Positions 8,910-16,391 of a stretch of 64,000 nucleotides of DNA are shown here, piece by piece. Numbering within the stretch: the stretch's first letter is position 1; the number at the start of each line of letters is the position of its first letter. The position numbers were made by a program, and so were the translations under genes. Under the pieces are notes generated by a model. It had not been told where the DNA came from. It did not search any database and worked only from the letters and a program-made list of their open reading frames with translations. The stretch is from assembly GCA_002317135.1 (NCBI GenBank), contig DCIX01000041.1:1-64000 (forward strand). Reading direction: 5' to 3'. This stretch comes from Bacteroidales bacterium UBA1715. Lineage in GTDB: Bacteria; Bacteroidota; Bacteroidia; Bacteroidales; UBA1715.

Positions 8910-9611
8910 ATGTTTACAATCCATGAAACATGTACGCCGACAAAAGTCGACGAGAACAAGAAACTAAAACTATCCACCGCCATCAAAATGATGCACGACA
9001 GCGATGATTTATGGATAGATTCTGAGCCAGTTGCAAAGAATTGTTTTGAAACAGAACATCGCGCACAAGTTTTAGCCTATCGTCAGGTTGATATTATTCG
9101 TGTACCGGAACTGAGAGAGAAATTAACCATATCTACAGCCATATACGAATGTAAGCCACTCTTCGGATTCAGAAACGACATAATACGTGACGAAGCCGGA
9201 AATCCCTGTTATGTAAGTTACGGAATGGGAGCATTTATCGACAAGGAAGCCGGTAAACTCAACCCTCTTCCACAGGCAATATTGGATTCGTTGACATACG
9301 ATCCTAAATATGAGATGGAATATACTGATCGTAAAATACGCTTGCCAAAAATTGCTCCGCAAGAATGCGCCAAAGTATTGGTAACCCGCGATGATATTGA
9401 TTACAACCATCACATGAACAACAGCCAATACATTCGTATAGCAATGGAACTACTCCCTGCCGATTTCACAGTAAAACGTATGCGCGTTGAGTACAAAATT
9501 GCGGCAAGACAAGGCGAAGAATTAACTCCATTCCTCTACATAGATAACAATGTTTACTATATAGAACTAAAATGCGAACGAGGTACATGTGCAATTATGT
9601 CATTTGAATAG
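8910..9611 (+). CDS. Acyl-ACP thioesterase
   Basis: Protein of 233 aa with tandem hot-dog folds. The N-terminal half includes WIDSEPVAKNCFETEHR and QVDIIRVPELREKL. The C-terminal half begins at RDDIDYNHHMNNSQYI, the Asn/His motif of FatA/FatB-type thioesterases. It would release free fatty acids from acyl carrier protein at the end of fatty acid synthesis. The start is 8 bp after the permease stop, so co-transcription is likely although the functional link is unclear. Confidence 0.8.
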   Translation: MFTIHETCTPTKVDENKKLKLSTAIKMMHDSDDLWIDSEPVAKNCFETEHRAQVLAYRQVDIIRVPELREKLTISTAIYECKPLFGFRNDIIRDEAGNPCYVSYGMGAFIDKEAGKLNPLPQAILDSLTYDPKYEMEYTDRKIRLPKIAPQECAKVLVTRDDIDYNHHMNNSQYIRIAMELLPADFTVKRMRVEYKIAARQGEELTPFLYIDNNVYYIELKCERGTCAIMSFE

Positions 9612-9661
9612 TCTATTATTTCTAAAAGAAACTTTTATAGTCTTTTTTAGAAAAGAAATCT

Positions 9662-9669
9662 TACATTTG
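9662..9669 (+). promoter_or_regulatory. -7 box of the tRNA-Gly gene
   Basis: TACATTTG matches TAnnTTTG and ends 11 bp ahead of the tRNA 5' end, the expected distance for a stable RNA promoter. Confidence 0.55.
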
Positions 9670-9680
9670 CACAGTATTAA

Positions 9681-9753
9681 GCGAGAGTAGCTCAGTTGGT
9701 AGAGCACAAGCTTCCCAAGCTTGGGGTCGCGGGTTCGAGCCCCGTTTCTCGCT
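9681..9753 (+). tRNA. tRNA-Gly (anticodon CCC)
   Basis: A complete 73-nt cloverleaf: acceptor GCGAGAG paired with TTCTCGC (one G-T pair at the base), D-arm AGCTCAGTTGGTAGAGC, anticodon loop TTCCCAA in a CAAGC/GCTTG stem, T-arm with GGTTCGAGCCC, discriminator T. The CCA is not encoded. It marks the left border of the accessory island. Confidence 0.95.
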
Positions 9754-9787
9754 CTTATCCCCCAACACTTACAAAACCAAGAAACAA

Positions 9788-9946
9788 CTACGTCCTTATC
9801 GTGCGGCGATAGCTCAATGCATAACTTTTACACTGCGGACAAAACAGATAATTTTCGTTTAATCTACAAAAGTCCGTATCTTCTTTCTTTGCAAACAAGT
9901 TTCCACATTCCGGGCAGAAGACATCTTCTTTTCTTTCACCAAACAT
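9788..9946 (-). CDS. Small zinc-ribbon protein (52 aa)
   Basis: A short reading frame with ATG at 9944-9946 and TAG at 9788-9790. It encodes 52 residues with two well-formed knuckles, CPECG (residues 11-14) and CPQC (36-39), plus Cys27 between them, the pattern of a rubredoxin-like or zinc-ribbon fold. The tail is basic (SYRRTIRT). The paired cysteine knuckles make a chance frame unlikely. A palindrome copy (9959-9986) lies 12 bp ahead of its start. No family recognised; it may bind nucleic acid or be a remnant of a larger protein. Confidence 0.45.
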   Translation of the reverse strand: MFGERKEDVFCPECGNLFAKKEDTDFCRLNENYLFCPQCKSYALSYRRTIRT

Positions 9947-9958
9947 TGGTCACCACAT

Positions 9959-9986
9959 GTAGAGACGGTGTGCACACCGTCTCTAC
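9959..9986. repeat. 28-bp palindrome, copy 1
   Basis: Perfect palindrome: 9-bp arms GTAGAGACG and CGTCTCTAC around the core GTGTGCACAC. Intergenic copy just upstream of the small zinc-ribbon frame. Confidence 0.95.
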
Positions 9987-10073
9987 AAACAACGTTCACG
10001 TTCAATATACACTGCCATTATATTGACAACACAGGGCATGTGACAATGACGCATGGGCGGAATTTTACCGCAT

Positions 10074-10101
10074 GTAGAGGCGGTGTGCACACCGTCTCTA
10101 C
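10074..10101. repeat. 28-bp palindrome, copy 2 (one mismatch)
   Basis: Same repeat with A to G at the seventh base (left arm GTAGAGGCG). Intergenic, 11 bp beyond the 3' end of the broken RAYT fragment. Confidence 0.9.
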
Positions 10102-10111
10102 CATTACGATG

Positions 10112-10367
10112 CTATTCAGTGTTTAATTCATCATTCTGCCAGGTTACAACATTTTTTTCAATATATTCCGATATGCGTTTGATTTCATCCTGATTGCGTA
10201 TAATATGGTCGTGGAAACGGGTTTGCCAAACGAATGGAATGTTGTTTTGGTTGGCATAATTGGTAATGGCACGTTTCAGGCCACCTATAACAACAGATAA
10301 ATGCCCCTTGTTTTTAGAAATAGTTTGCATTTTATCATTCACCACATCCGATTTCCTACGTTCACCC
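10112..10367 (-). pseudogene. RAYT transposase C-terminal fragment
   Basis: The minus strand encodes about 84 residues closely matching residues ~130-210 of the intact RAYT at 13701-14339 (shared RKSDVV-like start, LSVVIGGLKRAIT, FHDHI-IRNQDE, then the catalytic-Tyr helix with YIEKN). The HUH motif half is missing. The fragment begins exactly at palindrome copy 3, which occupies the same place as the second in-frame palindrome of the intact gene, and the frame only remains open through the repeat (an ATG abuts it at 10397-10399). This is a decayed copy, not a functional transposase. Confidence 0.8.
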
Positions 10368-10395
10368 GTAGAGACGGTGTGCACACCGTCTCTAC
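10368..10395. repeat. 28-bp palindrome, copy 3
   Basis: Perfect copy at the truncation point of the RAYT fragment, 11 bp beyond the hsdR stop. It translates as RDGVHTVST in the fragment's frame. Confidence 0.95.
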
Positions 10396-10406
10396 TCATT
10401 TTTATT

Positions 10407-13400
10407 CTAACAATACCTCTTAAAATTCTCAGCCTGTTCTATCACTTTGTCATACACATCTTCAGGATGGTCCTCGGCTGGCGGATACTTATGTTTAGCC
10501 ATAATCACGATTAAATCGAACTGCATTTCCGACATGATATCAGCACGCTTAAAGCAGTCGGTATAATGGGTTTTGTCGGCTATAATCGCTTTCATTTCCT
10601 TAGCAATCTCAATCATATTTTCATCTGGATAATCAAAACCTCGTTCATCACGAACAGATTTTAGAATATCGAAAAATGCTTTTTCCTCATAATCTATACC
10701 AAGATCTTCATGAGACTTGCGTTCTTTGTCTAATTCCTCCATCATCTTCTTAATGTCGTCAACCACTTTTTTCATTACTTCAGTTACGTTGGCAACATCG
10801 TCGCTGCGGTCGTTATACGTGCGAATGATTTCGTTTAAACGCTCGCCAAACACAATAGACTTGACTTTGTTCACTTTTCCGAATTCTGAAATCTGCTGTT
10901 TCACCAAGCGTTCCAACATGCGAAGTCTAATGTTTGGCAGATTTATCTTTTCTATACAATCGAGATGTTTCTTGTCGAAAATATCAAGGTCACCTTTTGT
11001 ATCTTCCACTATCTTCACAACTTCTTCCACACCGCTACTAACAAGAGCATCGGCTACTAATTTTCGAACACGTTCGTTCATCTCGGCTACATCGGGTGCA
11101 TCGCCTTTGGTCATTTTGAATACAATGGAACGAACTGCGGTGAAGAACAACACTTTCTCTCTATGTATTTTATGCAAATTCTCGCTTGACGAACACATAT
11201 TAAATGCCTGACGCATACGTTTCGCATGACCCATAAACAAATTCTTACGTTCCTCTTCTTCCAATACAAAGTTTGCTCCTCCATTTAAGCATTGTAACTG
11301 TTTTAGAGCACTTTTTGCAAAGAAATCTTTATAATCGTACTTGTGCATAATGCCGTCGAGCACTTCGATTTCGTCTTTAACTATAGTAACAAGTTCGTCT
11401 ATGCCTTCGGTTGGATCATCTCCACCATCGCCTTTATCTGTACCATATTGTTTGAGGGCCTTGTTCATATTGCGTTTAATGCCGAGATAATCGACAACAA
11501 GACCTTTTTCTTTTCCCTCGCACACACGGTTTACACGACTGATGGTTTGAATAAGCGTATGTCGTTGCAATGGTTTGTCAACATACATAGTGTCGAGACT
11601 CGGAACATCGAAACCGGTGAGCCACATATCAACAACTATCACTATTTTAAAGTTTGAATGTGGTTCTTTGAACTGACGTGCCCACTCTTGACGGTCGGCT
11701 TTATTGCCAAGCAATTTCGATAATTCCGGAACATCGTCTTTGTTGGTAGTCATCACCATTTTTACACGTTCCATTGGCAGAAGTTTGTCTTTTTCGTCTT
11801 CGGCAAGTTCAAACTCTGATGCACATGGTAGTTTCTTTGCCCATTCAGGACGAAGTGCTATGATATTTTTATATAAGTCGAAAGCTATTTCACGCGACGA
11901 ACACACCACCATTGCTTTTCCGCACACGGTTGCTCCTTCGGCTATGCGTTGTTCGTAATGCGCAACAAGGTCTTCTGCAACTTTTTGCAAACGTTTTGGA
12001 TCACCAATAATAGCATCCATCGTGGCACTTTGCTGCTTGCTTTTGTTTATCTGTTCCTCGGTGCTTCCTGCATCCTCACATTCTTCATAATACTTGTCTA
12101 TTGCTTCCAATTTTTCGTTGTCGGCAAAAACTTTGGCAGCACGACCTTCATAAACAATTCGCACAGTGATTCCATCGTTTACCGAATCGACCATAGTATA
12201 TTTATCTACCACACCGCCAAACACGGCAATGGTTTCGTCGATTGGTGTTCCTGTAAAACCGACATAGATTGCATTCGGCAACGAATTGTGCAGATATTGT
12301 GCAAAACCATACGTAGTTTTCATTGCGGTTGCCATACCATCTTTATCGAATGAAATCCGGGTTGATTCCTCCAAATTGGTTTGGGTACGATGTGCCTCGT
12401 CGCTTATGCAGATAATGTTTTTGCGATCGCTCAGCAGATTAATATCTTCCGAAAATTTCTGTATCGTGGTTAGAAACACGCCTCCACTTTTTCGACCGTT
12501 CAGTTTCTTGCGTAATTCTTCACGGCTGTCTATTTGTTCGATGGTTTCGTCGCCAATAAATTTTTTAGCACGGATAAACTGACTTGAAAGCTGGTCGTCG
12601 AGATCGGTTCTATCAGTTATAAGCAAAATAGTCGGTGACTCCAGTTCGGTTGAACGCATCAACATTCTGCTCAAGAAAAGCATAGCCAAACTTTTACCAC
12701 AACCTGTAGCGCCAAAATACGTTCCTCCTTTTCCATCGCCAATCTTATGATGTTCCAAAATGTTTTGGTACAACATAGTAGCAGCAAAATATTGCGGATA
12801 GCGGCATACTATCTTCTCTTCTTTGGTACTTGAATCAGGGAAATAGATAAAGTTGCGCACAACTTCGAGCAAGCGTTCTTTGCGAAACAAACCGTGTACC
12901 ATTGTAAAGAGGGAATCAAGTCCGTTACTTGGCTTGTCCTCCGGTTCGATACGATTCCATGCATAGAAATATTCATATGGAGTAAACAACGAACCAAATT
13001 TATTTTGTGCTCCGTCGCTTATCACGACAAATGCATTGTACCGGAACAAACTTGGAATATCTTTACGATACCGAACAGTGATTTGCGTAAAAGCATCTTT
13101 TATAGTACAATGTTCCTTTACAGCTGTTTTGAATTCCATCACCACCAACGGCAAACCGTTTACATACACAATAGCGTCAGGACGACGGTTACACACCTCA
13201 ACAATCTCAACCTGATTCACAATTTTGAAATCGTTGTTTTGGGGATGGTCGAAATCTATCAATCGAATCCATAATGGTTCCTTCGTAGAGACGGTGTGCA
13301 CACCGTCTCTACCATCATCCAAACCTGCGACCTCCCTACGCAACGGGAAACCCTCGACAATCATCTGCATTACACGGCGGTTTTCGTCGTATAGATTTTG

Positions 13401-13610
13401 CGACTGTTGTGCCTTGAGCATAAGGATTACCTGCTGAATTTCTTCCTCGGTTATATCAGCATAGTGTGCACGCAAATAAGCCTCTATATCCTCAACAAGA
13501 AGAACCTCGGCCAAGTTTTTATGTAACTGTTCACCTAATTTATGTGTATAGTGCTCTTCGTCTCTGAAGAGCTCCATTATTGCATTTTCAAGTGTGGATT
13601 CGTTAAACAT
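10407..13610 (-). CDS. hsdR: Type I restriction endonuclease subunit R (system 1)
   Basis: Protein of 1067 aa. The N-terminal nuclease domain has the PD-(D/E)xK core (DAIVYVNGLPLVVMEFKTA, ~residues 150-170). The SF2 motor has Walker A GATGCGKS, DEAH box ISDEAHRT, motif III FTGTP and motif VI QTISRVNR. The C-terminal helical part docks to HsdM/HsdS. HsdR translocates and cuts unmethylated DNA. Residues ~100-109 (GRDGVHTVST) are encoded by an in-frame 28-bp palindrome lying in a loop between the N-terminal helices and the IRLIDFDHP strand; related proteins have only a short linker there. It is separated from hsdS by the caspase and RAYT genes but has its own -7 box at 13636-13643. Confidence 0.92.
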   Translation of the reverse strand: MFNESTLENAIMELFRDEEHYTHKLGEQLHKNLAEVLLVEDIEAYLRAHYADITEEEIQQVILMLKAQQSQNLYDENRRVMQMIVEGFPLRREVAGLDDGRDGVHTVSTKEPLWIRLIDFDHPQNNDFKIVNQVEIVEVCNRRPDAIVYVNGLPLVVMEFKTAVKEHCTIKDAFTQITVRYRKDIPSLFRYNAFVVISDGAQNKFGSLFTPYEYFYAWNRIEPEDKPSNGLDSLFTMVHGLFRKERLLEVVRNFIYFPDSSTKEEKIVCRYPQYFAATMLYQNILEHHKIGDGKGGTYFGATGCGKSLAMLFLSRMLMRSTELESPTILLITDRTDLDDQLSSQFIRAKKFIGDETIEQIDSREELRKKLNGRKSGGVFLTTIQKFSEDINLLSDRKNIICISDEAHRTQTNLEESTRISFDKDGMATAMKTTYGFAQYLHNSLPNAIYVGFTGTPIDETIAVFGGVVDKYTMVDSVNDGITVRIVYEGRAAKVFADNEKLEAIDKYYEECEDAGSTEEQINKSKQQSATMDAIIGDPKRLQKVAEDLVAHYEQRIAEGATVCGKAMVVCSSREIAFDLYKNIIALRPEWAKKLPCASEFELAEDEKDKLLPMERVKMVMTTNKDDVPELSKLLGNKADRQEWARQFKEPHSNFKIVIVVDMWLTGFDVPSLDTMYVDKPLQRHTLIQTISRVNRVCEGKEKGLVVDYLGIKRNMNKALKQYGTDKGDGGDDPTEGIDELVTIVKDEIEVLDGIMHKYDYKDFFAKSALKQLQCLNGGANFVLEEEERKNLFMGHAKRMRQAFNMCSSSENLHKIHREKVLFFTAVRSIVFKMTKGDAPDVAEMNERVRKLVADALVSSGVEEVVKIVEDTKGDLDIFDKKHLDCIEKINLPNIRLRMLERLVKQQISEFGKVNKVKSIVFGERLNEIIRTYNDRSDDVANVTEVMKKVVDDIKKMMEELDKERKSHEDLGIDYEEKAFFDILKSVRDERGFDYPDENMIEIAKEMKAIIADKTHYTDCFKRADIMSEMQFDLIVIMAKHKYPPAEDHPEDVYDKVIEQAENFKRYC
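13285..13312. repeat. 28-bp palindrome, copy 4, in frame inside hsdR
   Basis: Perfect copy inside the hsdR coding sequence. Read on the minus strand it gives RDGVHTVST without breaking the frame. Confidence 0.95.
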
Positions 13611-13635
13611 TTACCTACATGTACATTTGATACAA

Positions 13636-13643
13636 CAAAGGTA
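13636..13643 (-). promoter_or_regulatory. -7 box for hsdR
   Basis: TACCTTTG on the minus strand, 25 bp ahead of the hsdR ATG. This suggests that hsdR is transcribed separately from hsdM-hsdS-caspase. No good -33 element is visible. Confidence 0.5.
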
Positions 13644-13676
13644 AAAAAATAATTCAGATAATAGATTGCGTTAATC

Positions 13677-13704
13677 GTAGAGACGGTGTGCACACCGTCT
13701 CTAC
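13677..13704. repeat. 28-bp palindrome, copy 5, supplies the RAYT stop codon
   Basis: Perfect copy between hsdR and the RAYT gene. Its left-end TAG (minus strand, 13701-13703) is the RAYT stop codon, so the repeat defines the transposase C-terminus. Confidence 0.95.
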
Positions 13705-14339
13705 AGACGATATTCATCCAATTGCCATTGTGCAACATTATTTTCGATATATGTGGCAATACGATTCAATTCATCCTGATTACGAACAATATGGTCGTGA
13801 AACCGTGGTTGCCAGGCGAATGGAATATTGTTGGTATTGGCAAAATGGGTAATGGCACGTTTCAAACCACCGATAACAACAGACAATTGGCCCTTGTATT
13901 TAGAAATGTTTTGCATTTGTTCGTTCACGACATCCGATTTCCATCGTTCATCCGTAGAGACGGTGTGCACACCGTCTCTACACGTACCGCCATCGTTTTC
14001 GTTTACCATATTGAATACCCCATCAATAACAACAATTGCATGAATATGGTTGGGCATTACCACAAACAATGGTATTTCGGCGTACGGATAATGCGATTGT
14101 ACGTTTACAAATTGTTTGTGGGCGTATTGACCAATTGGGGATAATTGCATCTGTGATTCAGGTATTACCATTCCCGTAGAGACGGTGTGCACACCGTCTC
14201 TACAATCGGTTGTTATTTCCCCGAAATAATGTTCACGATTTTTGGTGCATATCGTTATAAAATATACGCCGCCGTTGTATCCGTGCCACGGCGCACGTGC
14301 CGATGATACACGGTATTTGTTTTGAAATTTTTCTGCCAT
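13701..14339 (-). CDS. REP-associated tyrosine transposase (RAYT, Y1/HUH family)
   Basis: Protein of 212 aa of the IS200/IS605-related Y1 transposase family found with REP repeats. The HUH metal-binding pair is in MPNHIHAIV (His98, His100) and the catalytic tyrosine is in the ATYIENN helix (Tyr197). Flanking signatures FITICTKNREHYFG and RFHDHIVRNQDEL fit the family. Two in-frame palindromes encode CRDGVHTVST twice (residues ~46-55 and ~120-129), both in loops away from the catalytic residues, and a third palindrome supplies the stop codon. RAYTs are known to recognise and cleave REP hairpins next to a GTAG tetranucleotide, and each palindrome here starts with GTAG. The gene is therefore the likely mobiliser of the repeat. 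Whether it is still active is unknown. Confidence 0.88.
   Translation of the reverse strand: MAEKFQNKYRVSSARAPWHGYNGGVYFITICTKNREHYFGEITTDCRDGVHTVSTGMVIPESQMQLSPIGQYAHKQFVNVQSHYPYAEIPLFVVMPNHIHAIVVIDGVFNMVNENDGGTCRDGVHTVSTDERWKSDVVNEQMQNISKYKGQLSVVIGGLKRAITHFANTNNIPFAWQPRFHDHIVRNQDELNRIATYIENNVAQWQLDEYRL
13954..13981. repeat. 28-bp palindrome, copy 6, in frame inside RAYT
   Basis: Perfect copy that encodes the second CRDGVHTVST of the transposase. The RAYT fragment at 10112-10367 keeps a palindrome at the equivalent place. Confidence 0.95.
14176..14203. repeat. 28-bp palindrome, copy 7, in frame inside RAYT
   Basis: Perfect copy that encodes the first CRDGVHTVST of the transposase, after GEITTD. 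Confidence 0.95.
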
Positions 14340-14479
14340 TGCGGTTGGCTGTTATTGGTTATAATTGAATATGTCATGCACATATAACGGATTTTTTGGA
14401 TATTTATTTTCCAACGGCATTTTTTTGACATGTAAAAACGCAGCGTACCATAGTTGGTTTCGTTCCTGTCATCGTTCCC

Positions 14480-14507
14480 GTAGAGACGGTGTGCACACCG
14501 TCTCTAC
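14480..14507. repeat. 28-bp palindrome, copy 8, ends a RAYT fragment
   Basis: Perfect copy directly at the break of the N-terminal RAYT fragment. Its TAG closes that frame. Confidence 0.95.
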
Positions 14508-14605
14508 AATGCGGTGCAAATGGTTACGAAATATATTCCCCCATTATAATTATGCCAATTGGCACGGGCCGACGGTACGCGATATGTATTTTTGAATGTA
14601 TCCAT
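14504..14605 (-). pseudogene. RAYT transposase N-terminal fragment
   Basis: The minus strand from an ATG at 14603-14605 encodes 33 residues (MDTFKNTYRVPSARANWH, then NYNGGIYFVTICTAL) homologous to the first ~31 residues of the intact RAYT. It stops at the TAG formed by palindrome copy 8. The sequence beyond the repeat (14340-14479) shows no RAYT similarity to my eye. A second truncated copy whose break coincides with a palindrome. Confidence 0.75.
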
Positions 14606-14673
14606 TGTTTCGTTTATTTTATTGTTAACACATTGTGCGATTTGCCATGACCGTTATCGTTTTCCAGCCCCCC

Positions 14674-14701
14674 GTAGAGACGCGATTAATCGCGTCTCTA
14701 C
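14674..14701. repeat. 28-bp palindrome, variant core
   Basis: Identical 9-bp arms (GTAGAGACG / CGTCTCTAC) but a different 10-bp palindromic core, CGATTAATCG. Shows that the repeat is modular. Intergenic, 25 bp from copy 9. Confidence 0.95.
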
Positions 14702-14726
14702 AACATTTCCAATTTTTGTTCTGCAC

Positions 14727-14754
14727 GTAGAGACGGTGTGCACACCGTCTCTAC
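14727..14754. repeat. 28-bp palindrome, copy 9
   Basis: Perfect copy, intergenic, downstream of the caspase-like gene. The gap 14755-14864 otherwise holds only a start-less hydrophobic reading frame, probably a remnant. Confidence 0.95.
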
Positions 14755-14864
14755 AATGCGTCAAAACAATGCAACAACGCCACCGATTACACCAGCTACC
14801 AATCCAAATTTAATCCATTTTATTCACACATTTTTGTTTCTGTATAAATTCGTTGAAAATAACA

Positions 14865-16376
14865 TTATATCTTTAGGTAATCCATAAATAAAGAATCTAT
14901 ACTCCATGAATCTGGGACCAATACTTTTTCATCTGGTTGAATTTGCATATTCTTACATATGGTTATATACTGCTTTGGTATATGAAACCATTGGTAAATT
15001 TTATTCTGTAGTTCTTTAAATGATATCCTTTCGCAATCATTATATGATGGTGTTACCTCCAATAATTTTTTACCTTCTTTCGATATACTACTCATTGCGA
15101 TAATCTCTTCTTCTTCATTGAGCCAATTTTTAATTTTCGTTTTCTTAAAAACAAAATCCAGTGGTATAGCAACAGGATTAAACTTAGGTACAAAAAGTAA
15201 ATAATTAGAAAACGGTTTCAAAACTTCATTGATAAAGTCAAAAGACATTTTGTATTTTTCATTTTCAGACAAAGAGCATATTTGTTCTAAATAAAACGCC
15301 TTTAAACCCGACATTCCACGAAAAGTAGAATCATGATTAAAAAACATTTCAAACAAAATACCATTCAATAGATGATTTTCTTTATCAATTATCCAGTTAT
15401 TCAAAAATCTCTCTAATTTACACTGTGAATTGAATATTTCGCCAATCGTTCTTTCGCCTCCCACTGCCACTTGCAAAATGTTTCTTCCTAAAAGAAACTG
15501 TTCATTCCTATCTGGAAAATCTGTAGGTGTTTTATCAAGTATTACTTTGATAGCTGGTTCTTGAGTATACCAATTACAAGACTTCAAACTATATATGATT
15601 TCCGAGAAATCGCTCCCATTATTTGTATACAAAATGTCTTTGACAACATTCTCTTTATAAGGAATAGTTTTAGAAACATTTATATTACTACCATTATTAA
15701 AGCAATATTTTCCAATTAAAGATGTATGTTCCCATGACAGCTGTTTTTCATTAGTCAAACTATACACAGACTCTCTAACTCTTTTGAAACAATCTTCAAT
15801 AGTGATATTCGGAACTCCAATATGCGTCAATAAAGCCTGTGTATATATACTATTTTCTCCAGGAATTCCATCCGTGGCAGTTTCTCCCGGAGATGTCGAA
15901 AAGGCAATTAAAGAACCTTTAGGAGCATATATTGGCGCCAATCCATTAGACACAACACTTCTATTACCTTTAAAAGGATTATCTCTACATGCATCTAGCA
16001 CAAATATTTTTACCCTTACATTAACTTGACAGATATCTTTTATTATTTCGTCAAATGATATAGCAGTGTATTTCGCAGAAGATTCATCTTCAACCGAAGC
16101 ATCTATTGGCAATAAATAATTTTTACCATCTACTTGTATTCCATGTCCAGAATAAAAGAATAAAGAAACAACATCTTCCTCTGTTGATGTAATTTTACTC
16201 TTATATTCAGATATTATCTTGCTGAATTCAGATTGCTTGAAATCTGTAGATAACAATACGTCAAATCCTAAATTCTCCAACTTTGATTTGATATCTTGCG
16301 CATCTTTAACCGCATTGTTAAGTTTTGTTGTACATTCATAATTGTTATTGCCAATAACAAGAGCATAAGACCTCAT
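14865..16376 (-). CDS. Caspase-like (peptidase C14) protease within the type I R-M locus
   Basis: Protein of 503 aa. Residues 1-~240 are a caspase/metacaspase-type peptidase: first strand YALVIGNNNYE, the catalytic His in FFYSGHGIQ (His78), the catalytic Cys in VFVLDACRDNPF (Cys130), then LIAFSTSPGETATDG. Both dyad residues are intact. The remaining ~260 residues (to DSLFMDYLKI) are not a family I recognise; they are mostly helical with Trp/Tyr-rich segments and could sense a signal or bind a partner. There is no signal peptide or membrane segment, so it acts in the cytoplasm. The ATG lies 15 bp after the hsdS stop with a Shine-Dalgarno-like AAGGA before it, so it is probably co-transcribed with hsdM and hsdS. 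Bacterial caspase-like proteases are known effectors in several anti-phage systems; a suicide or processing role with this restriction system is my inference. Confidence 0.85.
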   Translation of the reverse strand: MRSYALVIGNNNYECTTKLNNAVKDAQDIKSKLENLGFDVLLSTDFKQSEFSKIISEYKSKITSTEEDVVSLFFYSGHGIQVDGKNYLLPIDASVEDESSAKYTAISFDEIIKDICQVNVRVKIFVLDACRDNPFKGNRSVVSNGLAPIYAPKGSLIAFSTSPGETATDGIPGENSIYTQALLTHIGVPNITIEDCFKRVRESVYSLTNEKQLSWEHTSLIGKYCFNNGSNINVSKTIPYKENVVKDILYTNNGSDFSEIIYSLKSCNWYTQEPAIKVILDKTPTDFPDRNEQFLLGRNILQVAVGGERTIGEIFNSQCKLERFLNNWIIDKENHLLNGILFEMFFNHDSTFRGMSGLKAFYLEQICSLSENEKYKMSFDFINEVLKPFSNYLLFVPKFNPVAIPLDFVFKKTKIKNWLNEEEEIIAMSSISKEGKKLLEVTPSYNDCERISFKELQNKIYQWFHIPKQYITICKNMQIQPDEKVLVPDSWSIDSLFMDYLKI

Positions 16377-16391
16377 CTTTTCCTTTCTTTT

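Noticed and set aside
9959..9986. Palindromes as ordinary terminators
   Set aside because: No T-run follows any copy, and four copies are inside genes that must be transcribed through.
9721..10026. Long plus-strand frame through the tRNA and palindrome copy 1
   Set aside because: It overlaps the tRNA-Gly gene and is open only because the palindrome reads through; no protein-like features.
14365..14813. Plus-strand frames near the palindromes
   Set aside because: Composed mainly of translated repeats (RDGVHTVST, RDAINRVST) and antisense to RAYT fragments.
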